A DNA stretch of 64,000 bases from contig JARKIF010000055.1 in assembly GCA_029378245.1 (NCBI GenBank), forward strand, positions 1 through 64,000, written 5' to 3'. Source of the stretch: Roridomyces roridus. Lineage: Eukaryota > Basidiomycota > Agaricomycetes > Agaricales > Mycenaceae. Shown here in pieces: positions 43,652-55,328 of this stretch (within the stretch, counting starts at the first letter, position 1; each line of letters opens with the position of its first letter). The notes under the pieces were generated by a model. It was not told the DNA's origin. It searched no databases and was given only the letters and a program-made list of their open reading frames with translations. The position numbers and the translations under genes were made by a program.

Positions 43652-46339
43652 ATGCCCCTTGACATGACCGCTCAAGACTCGGACTTCAAGGCCTTCAAGA
43701 CCCGTCTCCACGCGCAAATCAGGACTGATGTCGAGCCCGCAGTGCGGCAGGCCAAGCAGGACTTGCTGGAGAAGATGAAGAAGGCGCACGACAAGGACAC
43801 GCGGGAGCGGTATCTCAAGGATTACAATGATACGATATTGGCTTTGGACCAGGAGGCCATGGATCGGTTCAAGACTGAGGTGGTCAAGGAGAGGATGCGA
43901 AGGGCCATCGGCGATACCGGCGACGTGCCTGCCGATAGGGCCCAGTCACGCATTGGTGGCTTTGTTGGCGAATACGCGACTCAGTCGGAGTGGAATTTGG
44001 AAGGGATGGCCCAGGAGCGGCCAACGCCTACTTTGGGACATAATCGCGCGAGGTCGTCGCTTGGTGCGTGTCCTTTATCGAGTCCGACGTCCACCGAACT
44101 GATACCGGTCACAGGAAACAACTCGTCCTTTCTCGCCAGTGCTATGAGGCCCGGCTCATCTAGTACGCTACTTCTCTGGGTCCCGAACAAGGCTCACAAT
44201 TCCCTCAGCCGCCATGTATACCAACGGCCGTCCGACTCCTCCGTGAGTCTTCCCATTTCTTTCGAGTAAATCAACTAATTGTTAGTCCTCTGGCGAAACC
44301 GTAAGAGCGTAGACTCCTCTGTCAAGCTGTAATTTATTCTGTTACAGAAGCCACGAGGAACTGCTGCAGTCTACCGCCAAGGACGCCAACATCGACGAGG
44401 CTCGCATACGTAAATTCGCCGAAGAACAGGCTAGACTCTTGCGTGCACATTCGCCTGGTGCGTTCTCCATCCAATAGCTAAACAAACTCTCTCACTTCGT
44501 TCAGTGACGCCGATAACTGACTCGACGACTCGCAAGTTTCAGGAAGAGCAAGCCCGTCTTCAGAGAACTCGCTCCCCGGGTAAGTCGGCGGCGCCACGTC
44601 TTCTTCCTTCCTCTGGGCCAAAGATGCTAAAAAGGCTGATAGAAATCCCACGAAACGATGCGCATCTCAAGTTCGCCGAAGAACAAGCACGTCTACGTCG
44701 GGCCCATTCGCCGGGTAGGTATCATAATTCCTTCTCACAGACGTCATGTATTGACTTGATTCACTGATAGAACTGGCCCGCAATGGACAAGGGAGCAGCC
44801 CCAGTCAGTCCAAGTTTGCGGAAGAGCAGGCCCGGTTGAACCGTGCCCATTCTCCTGGTACATATTGTTCTCTTCGAGGTTTGTAACATGCTAATTTACA
44901 GATACGACGCGCAACGATGTGCGCTCCAAGGCTGCACCGAGTCCAGCAGCTTCAGCGGACTCGGCTAGGTTAGCTGCATTCGCAGAGCAACAGCTGCGCG
45001 CGCGGGAGGAGCAGCTTGAACAGGCGGAGGCTGCGCGAAAGCAGGCTGAAGCTGCTCGAAGTGCATTGTCTTCAACTTGCTCATCGGCCTTGATCTGATA
45101 TTTTCCATAGATCGCAGTGGTTCACGTCTGGGACAGAACGGGACTGCGCCTGCGCGGGGAAAGACACCCTCCGGAACGCCCCCGGTACATATACCTACAG
45201 CCAAGGTTGGACGTCACCCCATCGGCAGCCCTGCCGCCCAGTCCATGTTTGGGCGGTTCCCTTTGAACGAAAAGGACGACATGTGAGTATGATACCGATA
45301 CCTCTTCCATTTTATTAAAAAAACTTCGCAGCAAACCGCTGTATGACGAAGATTCCAACCTCACCAAGGTCGAAATTTTGTTCTTTGACCTTGATGGGAC
45401 AGTGTTGGACTGGCGGGGAAGCGTCGCAGAGGAACTGCGTCGGTTGGGAAAGAAGTACTTTCCGAATTGTGAATCCAGTTATTTTTCGTGGGTTCGCGCT
45501 TACTCGTGTCTTTTACAGTGAATGGAGTGGATTGGCAAGGCTTTGCGACCAAGTGGCGAGAGCAATATCTTGCGACCATGTATGTCTGCTATTCTTTCAA
45601 ACATCTCTTGTTAAATTCCACGACAGTCGTAATCTGGCCGAGAATGGAGACTCGCTTCCTCCTCAGACAGTGTATCGTACCGTAAGTTGATTGCTGTTTG
45701 TTTTACTTCTCGGTCAATGCTTTTCGCAGACATTGGACCAATTATTGAACAGCGATGATTCGGAATACGCGTCTCGCTGGACGTCTACTGTCCGCAACCA
45801 ACTTACCGAAGTTTGGGAGCGTGTACATGGTACGAATGAAATAGGTTGAATGTGTCCGGCAGTGGTTTACTTTTGTTTAGGTTACCCGGACACCAAGGAT
45901 GGTTTACAGGCCATGAAGACCCTCAAGACTGTGGCCACGTTGTCGAATTTGCCTCTTCGGACGCAGACTCAGATGAGCAGACACGCTGGGTTGACATGGG
46001 ATGTGTGCCTTTCGGGCTCCTTGCTCGGAGCGTTCAAGCCGTACGTGTTCTTTCTTTCTTTCTCAGCTCACCCATTGATTTTCTTCCAGGAGTCCCGCAG
46101 CGTACAAAGAAGCCGCACGAAGCATGTCCCTCGCTCCCTCGACCTGCGCCGTCGTTTCAGCGCACCTGGAAGAGCTGCGAGGCGCTGCTGCCGCTGGGCT
46201 CAAGACGATATACGTTAGGAGGTCGTCCGAGGACCAGGGCGTCGAGGCGGAGGTGCTGAGTAAGCTCGAAGGAGGGGACTTTGATCTTGTGGTGGATTCA
46301 TTTGAGCATTTGGCGATTGTTTTGGGGTGCGACGATTAA
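43652..46339 (+). CDS. Coiled-coil/exon-repeat protein fused to a HAD dehalogenase-like domain
   Basis: Exons join in frame from the ATG at 43652 to the stop at 46339. A charged helical N-terminus (about 1-90: Lys/Glu-rich, RERYLKDYNDTILALDQEAM) is followed by four repeats of the form KFAEEQARLxRAHSP. Most sit on their own exon with phase-1 borders (about 44350-44459, 44506-44580, 44643-44714, 44771-44858). A fifth, degenerate AFAEQQLRAREEQLEQ copy is in the next exon. After a Ser/Pro-rich linker the HAD domain starts at EILFFDLDGTVLDW, with ATLSN, GAFKPSPAAYKEA and AHLEELRGA as later motifs. The last reads EEL where HAD gene 1 has WDL, so the acidic motif IV is altered and activity is doubtful. 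Splicing is inferred by eye. Confidence 0.75.
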
Positions 46340-47442
46340 TTTAAAGGGGAGGGGAATAATGGGTGACCTTGGATTTCGTGTGTACTACTAGTTTCGCTTT
46401 GCCTGTGTTTTGAAATCAACTCTGCTCACGATAGTTTGGACAGGCGGAGGGATTTTCTAGTCCTGGCTACATAGGTTCAAAGTGCCCGTCCGACAACACG
46501 TGATCGTGTAGTTCGATCGCGAAGCTCTACTTCCCGAATTACTGACACACCTCTCCGGTTTTGCATCAATCAACTACCACCATCTCAAGCCACACGACAG
46601 GATCCACGCCATCAAGGCTGGTTCTAACTTTCACGGGATTAATATTGTACATGGAGTTGTCTTGGACCTTCCCAACTGACTCGACGCCGGAGGAATTCGT
46701 GGCGGCGCTGAATTCTAGGGCGCTGAATTCACCTTCGACTGCCCCGAGGCTGCGACGCTCGACTTGCGTGGACAGGCATTTGCCCTGCTGCTACAGGCTC
46801 TTGCGCTAATGGGCTGGTAGTGACGAAGCGTAATATGACAAGCAGACTCCTCTGCATCTTACAACTGGAGGGAGCTGTCCTTCTCTCCTAACACATACTT
46901 GAAGATGAGTTGACATCGTCCAGGAAATGTGTCGCGCTCCCGAGTCCGAGACTCCGAGAGGCGAGCTCATCTTCTGGAGAAACTCGCTGAAGATCTTGTT
47001 TCTGTTCAGTGCCTGTACTTACTCAATATGCTCTCTGATTCCCATTGAGCGGGCGAATGTTTCACGCGAGTCCATGTCCTAGACTGCAGGTTTTGAGTGC
47101 GCGTCCGACGAACACGGGTGATCGCACTGGTGTCGGCTTGATGCAATCACCTCTCTCTTCTCCGTCCTCCTCCTCCTCTGCTTATGTACATTGCGCAAAT
47201 CACGCAGATCCTTGCACTGGAGAAGTTAAAAACAACTGAAGAAGCAGTACTGAAATCTCTTGGGCCGATACTTCCTAGATGCCTGCCGATGCCGATGGGT
47301 GAGCCGACCCGCGTCAACTTGGGCGCGGAGAATGCGACGGGGCCGCTCCCGTCGTACACATCGGCTCCATGGCTATAAGTTCTACTTCCCAGAGTTGCTT
47401 CTCTAACCTGCCCGCCGCCTTTTCACCTCTCCTTCTCCGAAC
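46340..47442. other. Intergenic with CACGTGATCG element and a decayed promoter duplicate
   Basis: CACGTGATCG (46497-46506) is the inverse of the element before the kinase-like genes. The surrounding sequence (CGTCCGAC...GTGATCG and CTCTACTTCCC) recurs loosely at about 47100-47120 and 47380, just before the MFS gene, so a promoter region seems to have been duplicated. No gene recognised. Confidence 0.42.
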
Positions 47443-49413
47443 ATGTCTACAGAGCCGCTGGAAGCCGAATTCGCACAGCTGCCTGCCCTGAGCAAGGAAG
47501 AGCCGTCTCCGAGTCCGACTGGGACCTTGACGAGAGTGGGGTCGCTTGCTGAGGCAGGTTATGTTGTTGGGTTTGAGCCCGGAAAGGGAGAAGATCCAAA
47601 AGAGTGGGGACCTGCTCGAAAATGGTGTGTACTACTCTACTAGCGGGCGTTTTGTTGACTGATTTTCGTCAGGTATATTACGATGACGACGTCTTTCCGT
47701 GCGTGGTTAGAATCGCGATTATTCTTAGTGCTAACGTCAACCAGTCTGCCTTGCTGTGACGCTGGGTAGCTCTATGATAACGGGAGAGTGAGTGCTTTCA
47801 AACACATCCTTTGATCGCATCTCACCTGTGGTCAGCCTAATATCCCCGGTACACGACCTTGGAACGACTCAAGAAATAGTGAACCTCTCCGTCACCTGTT
47901 TTGTGATTGGTTTTGGCATTGGGTTCGTGTTTGCCTCTCAATCCTTTTTACTCGAACTAATCGTGCGCAGACCCTTGGTGTTCGCCCCGCTATCCGAAGT
48001 CGTAGGACGTCGGCCCATATACATGATCAGCATGTTCTTCTACTTCATCTTCACACTCCCCAGTGCACTCGCCAAGAATGCGGCGACACTCGTCGTAGCC
48101 CGCCAGCTTGCCGGCCTGGCCGCTTCCGCACCGATGTGCAACGTCGGAGGTAGTGTCACCGATATATGGCCTATCGAGCAGAGGGGAATCCCAATGGCCA
48201 TGTTCTCTGCGACAATCTTCATGGGTCCTTGTCTCGGTCCACTTTTTGGTGGCTGGATCGGCCAATACGCTGGCTGGCGCTGGATTTGTGAGTTCTCTAG
48301 ATCTTTCATTGTTGCGTTAACAAACTAAATACAATTCAGACTGGGTCCTGTTCATATTCACTGGCCTCTGCTTCGTCTTGACTTTATTCATCCCCGAGAC
48401 CCTCGCGTCCGTCATCCTGCGCCGCAAAGCCGCCACTCTCCGGAAATCCACCGGCGACGACAAGTACCAATCTCTGTCCGACATGAATCGGGTTCCCTTC
48501 GTCCAGACGTTAAAGGTCGCATTGTTGCGTCCGCTAGTCATGCTCTTCATGGAACCTGTCGTGCTCTTCATGTCATTCTGTGCGTGCTTTTTTGTTTTCC
48601 TTTCAGATTTACTTATGCAGGTTTGCAGACCTTTCTTTTGTGTACAGTCTATTGTGTGAGCATTATCCAAAGAGTCAACCTACGCTTACTGAATGTGTTT
48701 AGATCTACTCTTCTTCGCATTCCCCATTGCATTCGCGGAGGTGCGAGGGTTCAGCGCTGGGATCACTGGGGTCACCTTCTTGAGCATTATTGTGCGTTTA
48801 CTTTTTCTTGCCGACGTCAACTAATAATGCTCCCTTCAGATTGGGATTAGTATTGCTTTGGCCCTGATTCCGTTCCAAGAAAAACTGTACAAAAGGGCGA
48901 CTAAATTTGGGGGCTTCCCAGAAGCGCGGCTGTTCCCTATGCTTCTTGGGGCCATGTGAGGAGATTCGAGAATTCTTGCGATACTTGCAACTGATATGCG
49001 ATCGCAGAACACTACCCATCGCCCTCTTTATCTTTGCGTTCACTGGTGGATATGCGTGGGTCAACTTCATGGGCCCATGCGTCGCCGGCGCCCTCTTCGG
49101 ATTCTCCATGATCCTCCTCTACGTCGCCGCAAATTCGTACATTGTCGATTCATACAGCGACTACGCCGCCTCTGCCATCGCCGCTAAAACGCTGCTTCGC
49201 TCACTCATCGGCGCCGCTGTACCGTTATACGTTGACCAGATGTTCCATAATATGGGATTCCAGTACGCGGGATTGCTGTTGGCGTTGGTGGCCATTGTGA
49301 TTGCCCCGATTCCATTTGTATTTTACATTTATGGGGAGAGGATCAGGATGCGCTCGGAGAAGTCGTCGAAGAATCGGAGAAGGGTGGAAGGGGAGGTGGG
49401 GGAGAAGGTTTGA
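47443..49413 (+). CDS. MFS transporter, DHA1 (drug:H+ antiporter-1) type
   Basis: The ATG at 47443 opens an acidic cytosolic N-terminus (EDPKEWGPARKW is the family pre-helix motif). Exons with about 50-bp introns then encode twelve membrane segments: VNLSVTCFVIGFGIG, motif A-like PLSEVVGRRPIYM, VVARQLAGLAASAPMCNVGG, WPIEQRGIPMAMFS, GPCLGPLFGGWIGQYAGWRW (motif C), the FIPETLASVILRRKAATLRK loop, and in the second half FAFTGGYAWVNFMGPCVAGA, LLYVAANSYIVDSY and SLIGAAVPLYVDQMFHNMG. The order and motifs match fungal polyamine/drug antiporters of the plasma membrane. No lesion was noticed. Transported substrate unknown. Confidence 0.85.
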
Positions 49414-49856
49414 GCATTAATTTATGAATTTAAATTACTTAGATAGGAAGAGAAGTAACAAATTAATTGGACACTGAACGTCGACGTCGTACCGTACGCA
49501 GCTCGGTGAAGACAAGCCCTTGCGAGGTTGAACCAAACAGGTGAACTATCCCAATTTGGACATGATAACACAACAACAAACACTGATCTCCATTTTCTCC
49601 TCCGAGTCCGTCGCCAATCCATCGCCCCTGACTGCTGAACAATTGCCACTGGCATGCGCTTCGGGGACCTCTCTCAGCTTGGCCTTCGCAAATATTTGAC
49701 AGCTCGCGCTTTCTCTTGGCAGCAGAACAATGACCTCGAAGAACAATAGGCCCATTGTTCTGGCGCCACGGTATAAAGGTCTTCACTCTCAGCCTTCTCA
49801 CGTACTCTTTCCTGGATCTTTGCCACGACCGGTCTGCTAGTTCAGCCACCGACATC
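49414..49856. promoter_or_regulatory. AA9 gene 2 promoter region with TATA box
   Basis: TATAAAGG at 49772-49779 lies 78 bases before the ATG at 49857, in a 443-bp gap. No other feature seen. Confidence 0.5.
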
Positions 49857-51003
49857 ATGACTTTCACGCTCATTCAAGCTCTCTTACTTCTCGCATCCGT
49901 ATCTCAAGTCTCCGCGCACGGTTTCGTCTCCCGCATCACTGTAAACGGGCAAACCTTCAAGGGAAACACCCCCGGCGAAAAACCCACCGTAGACAGCATC
50001 ATCCGCCTCGTCTCCGCCGAGTCGCCGGTCAAAGGCGCCGCCAATTCTGCTGTCAATTGCGGCAAGAACGCGCAGCAGGCTGCGACGTTTGCCAAGGTGC
50101 AGCCCGGAGATACCATGCACTTCTTTTGGGTTAGCGGCGACCCTGACGAGCCCTTCGTACGTGATTGCTTCTCCTTGTCGTCCTGGCGCTGACCTCACAT
50201 AGTGGCCTCACAACACTGGCCCCATCATGACCTACCTCGCCAAGTGCGACGACGACAACTGCACGACCTTCAACTCTACCAACGCCAAGTGGTTCAAGAT
50301 CGAAGAGGACGGCCGCATCCCCGGAAACAAGGACGGAGACTGGGAGCAGAACAATATATGTGCGTCTCCTCTCTTCGCAACTTGTCCAGAGACTCAGATA
50401 ACTCCCGCAGTCGACGCCAAGAACGTCCCCTCCAACGCCACTCTGCCCGCTAACCTCGCTCCCGGTCCTTACATCGTCCGCCACGAGATCATTGCACTGC
50501 ACCTCGCTCAGTTCCCCTTCGACCCCCAGGATCCCACGGCCGACAAGGGCGCCGAGTTTTACCCATCCTGTGCGCAGATCGTCGTTGGGGGCAATCAGAC
50601 GGGCGCCCCCACCACCGACGAGTTCGTCGCCTTGCCTGGGGCTTATACGGACAAGGATAAGGGGATCTTGATCAATGTGTGTGGTGGTCTCGTCATGCTC
50701 CCTTCTGCTTTGTTGCTAAAACGTAGCGTATAGCCGTTTGACAACGTCGACCAGCCATATCCATTCCCCGGCCCTCCCATTGCTGCGTTCGTCAACGCCG
50801 GAAACTTCACCACCCCGTCCGCCTCGTCTGCCCCCAGCTCCACCACGTCCGCCCGACCCAAGAGCTCGTCCTGCAAGTCGAAGCGCTACGCCAAGCGGCG
50901 GACCCCCTCCTCCTCCAACTCGAGCAACAGATATCAGGACAATGTCCTTCCCCAGGGACCGATAGACCCCTCCGTCGCGTGGGGGTATATGGCTCGCGCT
51001 TGA
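49857..51003 (+). CDS. AA9 lytic polysaccharide monooxygenase
   Basis: Four exons (49857-50156, 50203-50359, 50411-50676, 50734-51003) give 330 residues. A 20-residue signal peptide leaves His21 of HGFV as the mature N-terminus. The second copper His is His103 in WPHNTGP and the Tyr is in AEFYPSC. Blocks RHEIIALHLAQ and LPGAYTDKDKGIL are kept. Its second exon is exactly 157 bp, as in AA9 gene 1, and all three intron positions correspond, so the two are paralogues. It ends in a Ser/Pro-rich, basic tail without a carbohydrate-binding module. It is secreted and acts on plant cell-wall polysaccharide. An F-box gene follows, as for AA9 gene 1. Confidence 0.92.
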
Positions 51004-51228
51004 TGGGAGTCATGATTTTTGTTTACGACTACATCCACGACAGTTTTTAACTTCTTGAAGGGTAGGCTACTAGCGCTGTATAATCCATTGGACATGCTGT
51101 ATCTAGACTCGAGTAATCTTTGTATTGCTATCGCATTGACTGTTACTTCTCACGATCACCTTGTGAACGCCCACATCCTTCAGCTCCTTCTTGGCTCCTT
51201 CGCATCTCAAACTCTTCTCTCGGTGCTC

Positions 51229-52229
51229 ATGGAACCTCACATTCTTTCATTTCCGAACGAAATCACAGCTGAAATCTTCACCCATTTCCTTCCCCCATAC
51301 CCAGATCGCCCGTCGGTCGTCGGGCCACTCTCGCCTTCCTTCCTCCTTGGAATCTGCCGCCAGTGGTACGATGTAGCGCTGGCAACACCGACATTGTGGA
51401 ACACTCTAAGTTGGATATCCAAGTCGATGACGACGAGTTACATGCGCAGCAGCACCATTTGCTGCAATTGTGGCTGCAACGATCTGGGAATTGTCCACTA
51501 TCCATCGAGCTCCGGAATTTCGAATCTGGGAGCCTGCGGCGGCGCTCGCATCCGCTCATGCCCGCATTTCTCGAGACGATGCTCTGCCACGCCTCGCGCT
51601 GGCAAGATATGCACATTTTTATGCCATACGAGAACCTCCGCCAACTTGAGGCCTCGGTATCCATGCCCCTCCTGCGCTCCCTCACCTTTGGTCCGGACAA
51701 CTTGCATCGAATGACAGACGACACCCCCGAGCGGCCCATGCATCTTTTCACGCAGGCACCGCAGTTGAAAGCGGTAGTCCTCTCTCACTCTTTCAATCCA
51801 TTCTGCATTACGCTCCCCTGGTCCCAAATCACCACACTCGAGGCGGTACTTTTCGATGATCAATTCTTCGAGATATTGCGCCAGGCCCAAGCACTCGAAT
51901 CGTGCACGCTCTGGCTCAACTCCCAAGACTTTGAGTCCCCAAACCTCCCGACGATCCCGACTTTGTCTAGGTTGCGGTATCTCAAAGTGGAGGGCGGCAC
52001 GAAAGAGTGGGCATTCTTCCTGCAGGGGTTCCTGAGAAGGCTCGGGACACTACCGGCTCTCGAGAGCCTCCACATATCGGAGATGTTCTTGGGCCCAGAT
52101 CCTGTTGACGCTATCTGTTCATTGCGGCCCAGGGGTTATCCTCGAGAAATTGAGATTTGGCAGGCGTGTGCCTCGTTGGATGTTTATCGGGGAGCGTTCC
52201 CTGAGGCGCAACTCGCGATCTCCGCATGA
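51229..52229 (+). pseudogene. F-box protein with a one-base frameshift
   Basis: From the ATG at 51229 the frame gives an F-box, LSFPNEITAEIFTHFLPPYP, and the closing helix LGICRQWYDVALATPTLWNTL. A single-base shift at about 51405, in the CTCTAAG stretch, is then required to continue into KLDIQVDDDELHAQQH and the Leu-rich remainder to the stop at 52229. No plausible intron explains the shift. It is either a recent pseudogene or a sequence error; the rest looks well preserved. It lies 225 bp after the AA9 gene in the same direction. Confidence 0.68.
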
Positions 52230-52650
52230 CGGCTTATAGTCTGGATGTATATATTTACTAGGGATTTTATATATGTGCTCTTCCTCTGTGAAAGAACAGT
52301 GGCGAAGGTGTTGGAATATTAATCACTGAGTCGTTCAGCTAAGAGCTTGGTGATCGGTGCCAAGCGCTGTGCCTGTTTGTCGTCGCTCGTGACCGTGCTT
52401 CGACCGTGCCTTTCCCGACAATGCTAACACCACATCGAATTCCCGGGCTTGCAAGGGTTGCTCCAGGGGTGCGGCCTTTCGCAGCTGGAGACTTCCAGGT
52501 TGTGGCGCCGCAGCGGTAGGCGCAACAGCGAATAGTGTCCACCGGACAACCTAGGGCGTGCCACTTGGGCCTTCCTGCACGCAACGGCAGCGTACTACCC
52601 CGAGCGCCCCATCCCGACGCAACGCGCCTACTTGCTCGCGGTGGCTTTTT
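52230..52650. other. Intergenic, nothing recognised
   Basis: Non-coding stretch between the F-box gene and the duplicated segment. No feature supported. Confidence 0.45.
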
Positions 52651-54075
52651 CGAGTCTCGACATCACCAACTCGGACGCGTCCTTGCTTGCTCTTGCCACC
52701 GGAGCCCAAGATTTCGTCCAGTTTGACTGGGATGTGGCCAAATGCCCCTGAAAATACGTCTTGACACGTCTTTTGGCCATGGAATAGTGCGTCCAGGTCC
52801 CCATTATAGATTGGCATTGACTTCGGTTTGCATTGCCAGGAGCATAAATCCACGAATCGCACGCCGACAGCTCGAGGGGACTTACTCAAAAGACGTAGAC
52901 GGTGCGCACAGTCCGAGCATTCGAGCTTTTGTTTCGCGGTGCTGACTGTCGTTCAGTGCATGTACACGCCATCATGGCGATTGCAAATCTCTGGCACAAT
53001 CGGACGGTGCCGTGCGCCGTCGCGCCACGGTTGTTGTCCAGCCACATCGTCTGGACGGATGAGCAATGAGCGTCTACCCGTGCCAAGTCGGCTTCTAATC
53101 TCCGGTCCTCTGCGTAGCGAGTCTGTCACGGCTCGTGCACAGATCCTGAAAACGCTCTCACCTCCCCTTTCACCGAGGTCGTCCCCGTTCGCGGCAGCAG
53201 ATTTTGCACGCCCCTACCCTTCAAAAATCTCTGGGAGGGAACAAGCCGCCGGGAACCCTCTCCCTCACCCTGCACAATGCGCGTTTGAGTACATCACGAA
53301 CCTGGTCGACAGTACCTCGCAATTCTGCGCTCGACGGCCATACGCGAGAGAGTGAAGGGAATGCTTGGGTCGGGGGACGTCCACGACAGGTGGACGACCA
53401 GTTTCAGTCGACAATCGCATCCCAAACACGTCTCCCGCGCGTTCAAAGAGTCACCCTTGCTGTGGCTCTCGCTCTGGTCTCCGCGAGGGCCCGCGCCAAG
53501 GGCGAGATCTGTATTGGACTCCCTTGTCGGCAATAGTTCTGTTTCAGAACCTTGAACTCAGCGGCAAAGGAATATACAGCCGTTGGGCTGAAGCATGTAA
53601 ACCACTTTCTCGGCCAATCTTACCGATGGCTCAACTACTCGCCCATGCAGAGATTACACAGCTGTTCTGCATCCACGAGAACGGCCCTCTTCATGCCTCA
53701 GTCACGGCTGCGCAATCCCCATCGCCAATTTTCGCACCAAAATCATGCTCACTGTTCTTTTCTTCGCTCCGGCAAGAGCTGCATCATGCTCTCCGCCTTT
53801 TCAAGACGCCTTTGTACGCGCTCCGCTGCAGCAATCCCATACCGTGATTCTCGTCCGGAGCACGAAGCTCGCTGAAGCCTTTTGTCCACCTGGCGTCCTG
53901 GCCTTATCTCATGTCTCATGGCGATCTCGGACAGTCTCAGAAATACATCCGGCCCTCCATCCCAGACCTCTGCGGCCCGCGCGGGTGTCACCCCACCCGC
54001 TTTGCTTCCGCCGATCCATTTTCGATCGAAATGGAGGTAGAACGTATAAAATGCGGGGGGTTTCTCCAGCTTCAC
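52650..54075 (+). repeat. Segmental duplication, copy 1 (upstream of cysteine-rich gene)
   Basis: This stretch recurs at about 61455-64000. Shared blocks in the same order include CACCAACTCGGACGCG, TTGACTGGGATGTGGCCAAA, GAACTCAGCGGCAAAGGA, CATGCAGAGATTACAC and TCAGAAATACATCCGGCCCT/TCAGAAATGCACCCGGCCCT, ending with the TATA region. No gene is recognisable inside, and frames crossing it are not conserved between the copies. It is the promoter-side flank of the gene at 54118. Confidence 0.75.
54045..54052 (+). promoter_or_regulatory. TATA box of the cysteine-rich gene
   Basis: TATAAAAT is 73 bases upstream of the ATG at 54118. An identical box with the same surroundings lies at 63977-63984. Confidence 0.6.
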
Positions 54076-54117
54076 CTATCTCTCCATCCACCCACTCACA
54101 CTCCATACACATATACA

Positions 54118-55012
54118 ATGCTCTTCTCCATATCCTTCATCTCTACTCTCATGCTTGCCTCCGTCGTCCAGGCCGCCCCATCGTACGCACTTGCTGTGTC
54201 CATTTGGGGTCGTTGTACTCACTTCCTTCTTCAGGGGCCCAGACAATGCTTTGGAGGTGCGAGCGCCGTGTCAGGCCGGCTACTATCCCAATTCCAAGAA
54301 CGGTGTCTGCACTGTTTGTCCTGCTGGTCAGTTTGCTCCCTTCTTCATCCTGCGTCGCGGTCTGACCATTCTATGCAGGCCACTACTGTCCCGATGGACA
54401 AAGCCTGTCTCAGTGCGGCACTGGTCAATACCAAGATAGTGCGTCCTTTCTACCATCGTCTCTATCGCTCTCGCTGACGCATGCTACAGAGACCGGTATA
54501 GCGAAGGGTCCTTGCCCCAACTGCCCTTCTGGTCAATACCAGCCCAATCAAGGTCAAGCGAACTGCATTCCTGCTCCTAAGGGAGCATATGTTTTGAGTG
54601 AGTCTTGCCGACCTCGTCTCTCCTCCGATTCTCATTGCCTCTCTCAGATGCGGGCGCGTCGTCCTACAATGTTGCTTCTGGTGGCTCGTTCCAGGGCGTG
54701 TATGTCTCACCTACCTCTACACACTATTCCCTCCTCTGACGCCCCTGATCCAGCATGGGCCAAAACCACACCTGCATGACCTGCTGCGGGTACTCTGCCG
54801 TCGGCAACAACAACACCGTCGCGACCCGCTGCGCTAAGGGAACCTACGCGTGGCCCGGTTCTGGTAGCGGGTGCACCAATGCGAAGGCAGATTGTGTTGT
54901 TCCTGCGACGTGCACAGAGCTTGCGAATGGTACTTGCCGTGAGTGTCTCTCGTCTGCTGTCTCGGACTTGGGCTTACTACGTCGCTCAGCTGCTGGGACG
55001 CGGGATCATTAG
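54118..55012 (+). CDS. Secreted cysteine-rich protein with GCC2/GCC3-like repeats
   Basis: Seven exons (54118-54182, 54235-54326, 54379-54438, 54490-54597, 54648-54699, 54754-54938, 54990-55012) join to 194 residues. A signal peptide (LFSISFISTLMLASVVQA) is followed by short cysteine modules: CQAGYYPNSKNGVCTVCPAG, HYCPDGQSLSQCGTGQYQD and CPNCPSGQYQPNQGQANCIP. These resemble ephrin-receptor-like GCC2/GCC3 repeats. A second cysteine-rich part follows (CMTCCGYSAVG, CAKGTYAWPGSGSGC). Each module sits on its own small exon. Likely secreted and disulphide-rich; role unknown (matrix, adhesion or effector). Its upstream flank is duplicated at the right edge of the window. Confidence 0.82.
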
Positions 55013-55328
55013 AGTGGTGTCGGGTGTTCTATCAGTTTTCTCATTATCTCAATCTGCTGTCCATGTCTGCATTGTGAATCCATTTACTATCTGTTTAAAT
55101 TCTTCGTGCACTCGAGCTCCTCGTAAGTTAGTCTGAGCCCTCAGCCTGTAAGCGACATCTGAGTCGGCAGCGTGATCGTCTTGCTTGTTTCTCACCACTC
55201 ATGTTAGCTTCTGGGCCTCTCGTTTTCCTCAACGACCAACAAAACCCGCGTGGGACGAGCTCAAGGCCTCGATCTCATGCACTTGATCTTTTTTCTCCGG
55301 TAGACTTATGTTTTGGTGAGTATCAACG
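55013..55328. other. Intergenic gap between convergent genes
   Basis: About 315 bp between two 3' ends. No features seen. Confidence 0.5.

Noticed and set aside
46561..46809. Small gene upstream of the DHA1 transporter
   Set aside because: The 82-residue frame has no recognisable feature, and the surrounding DNA looks like a decayed copy of a promoter.
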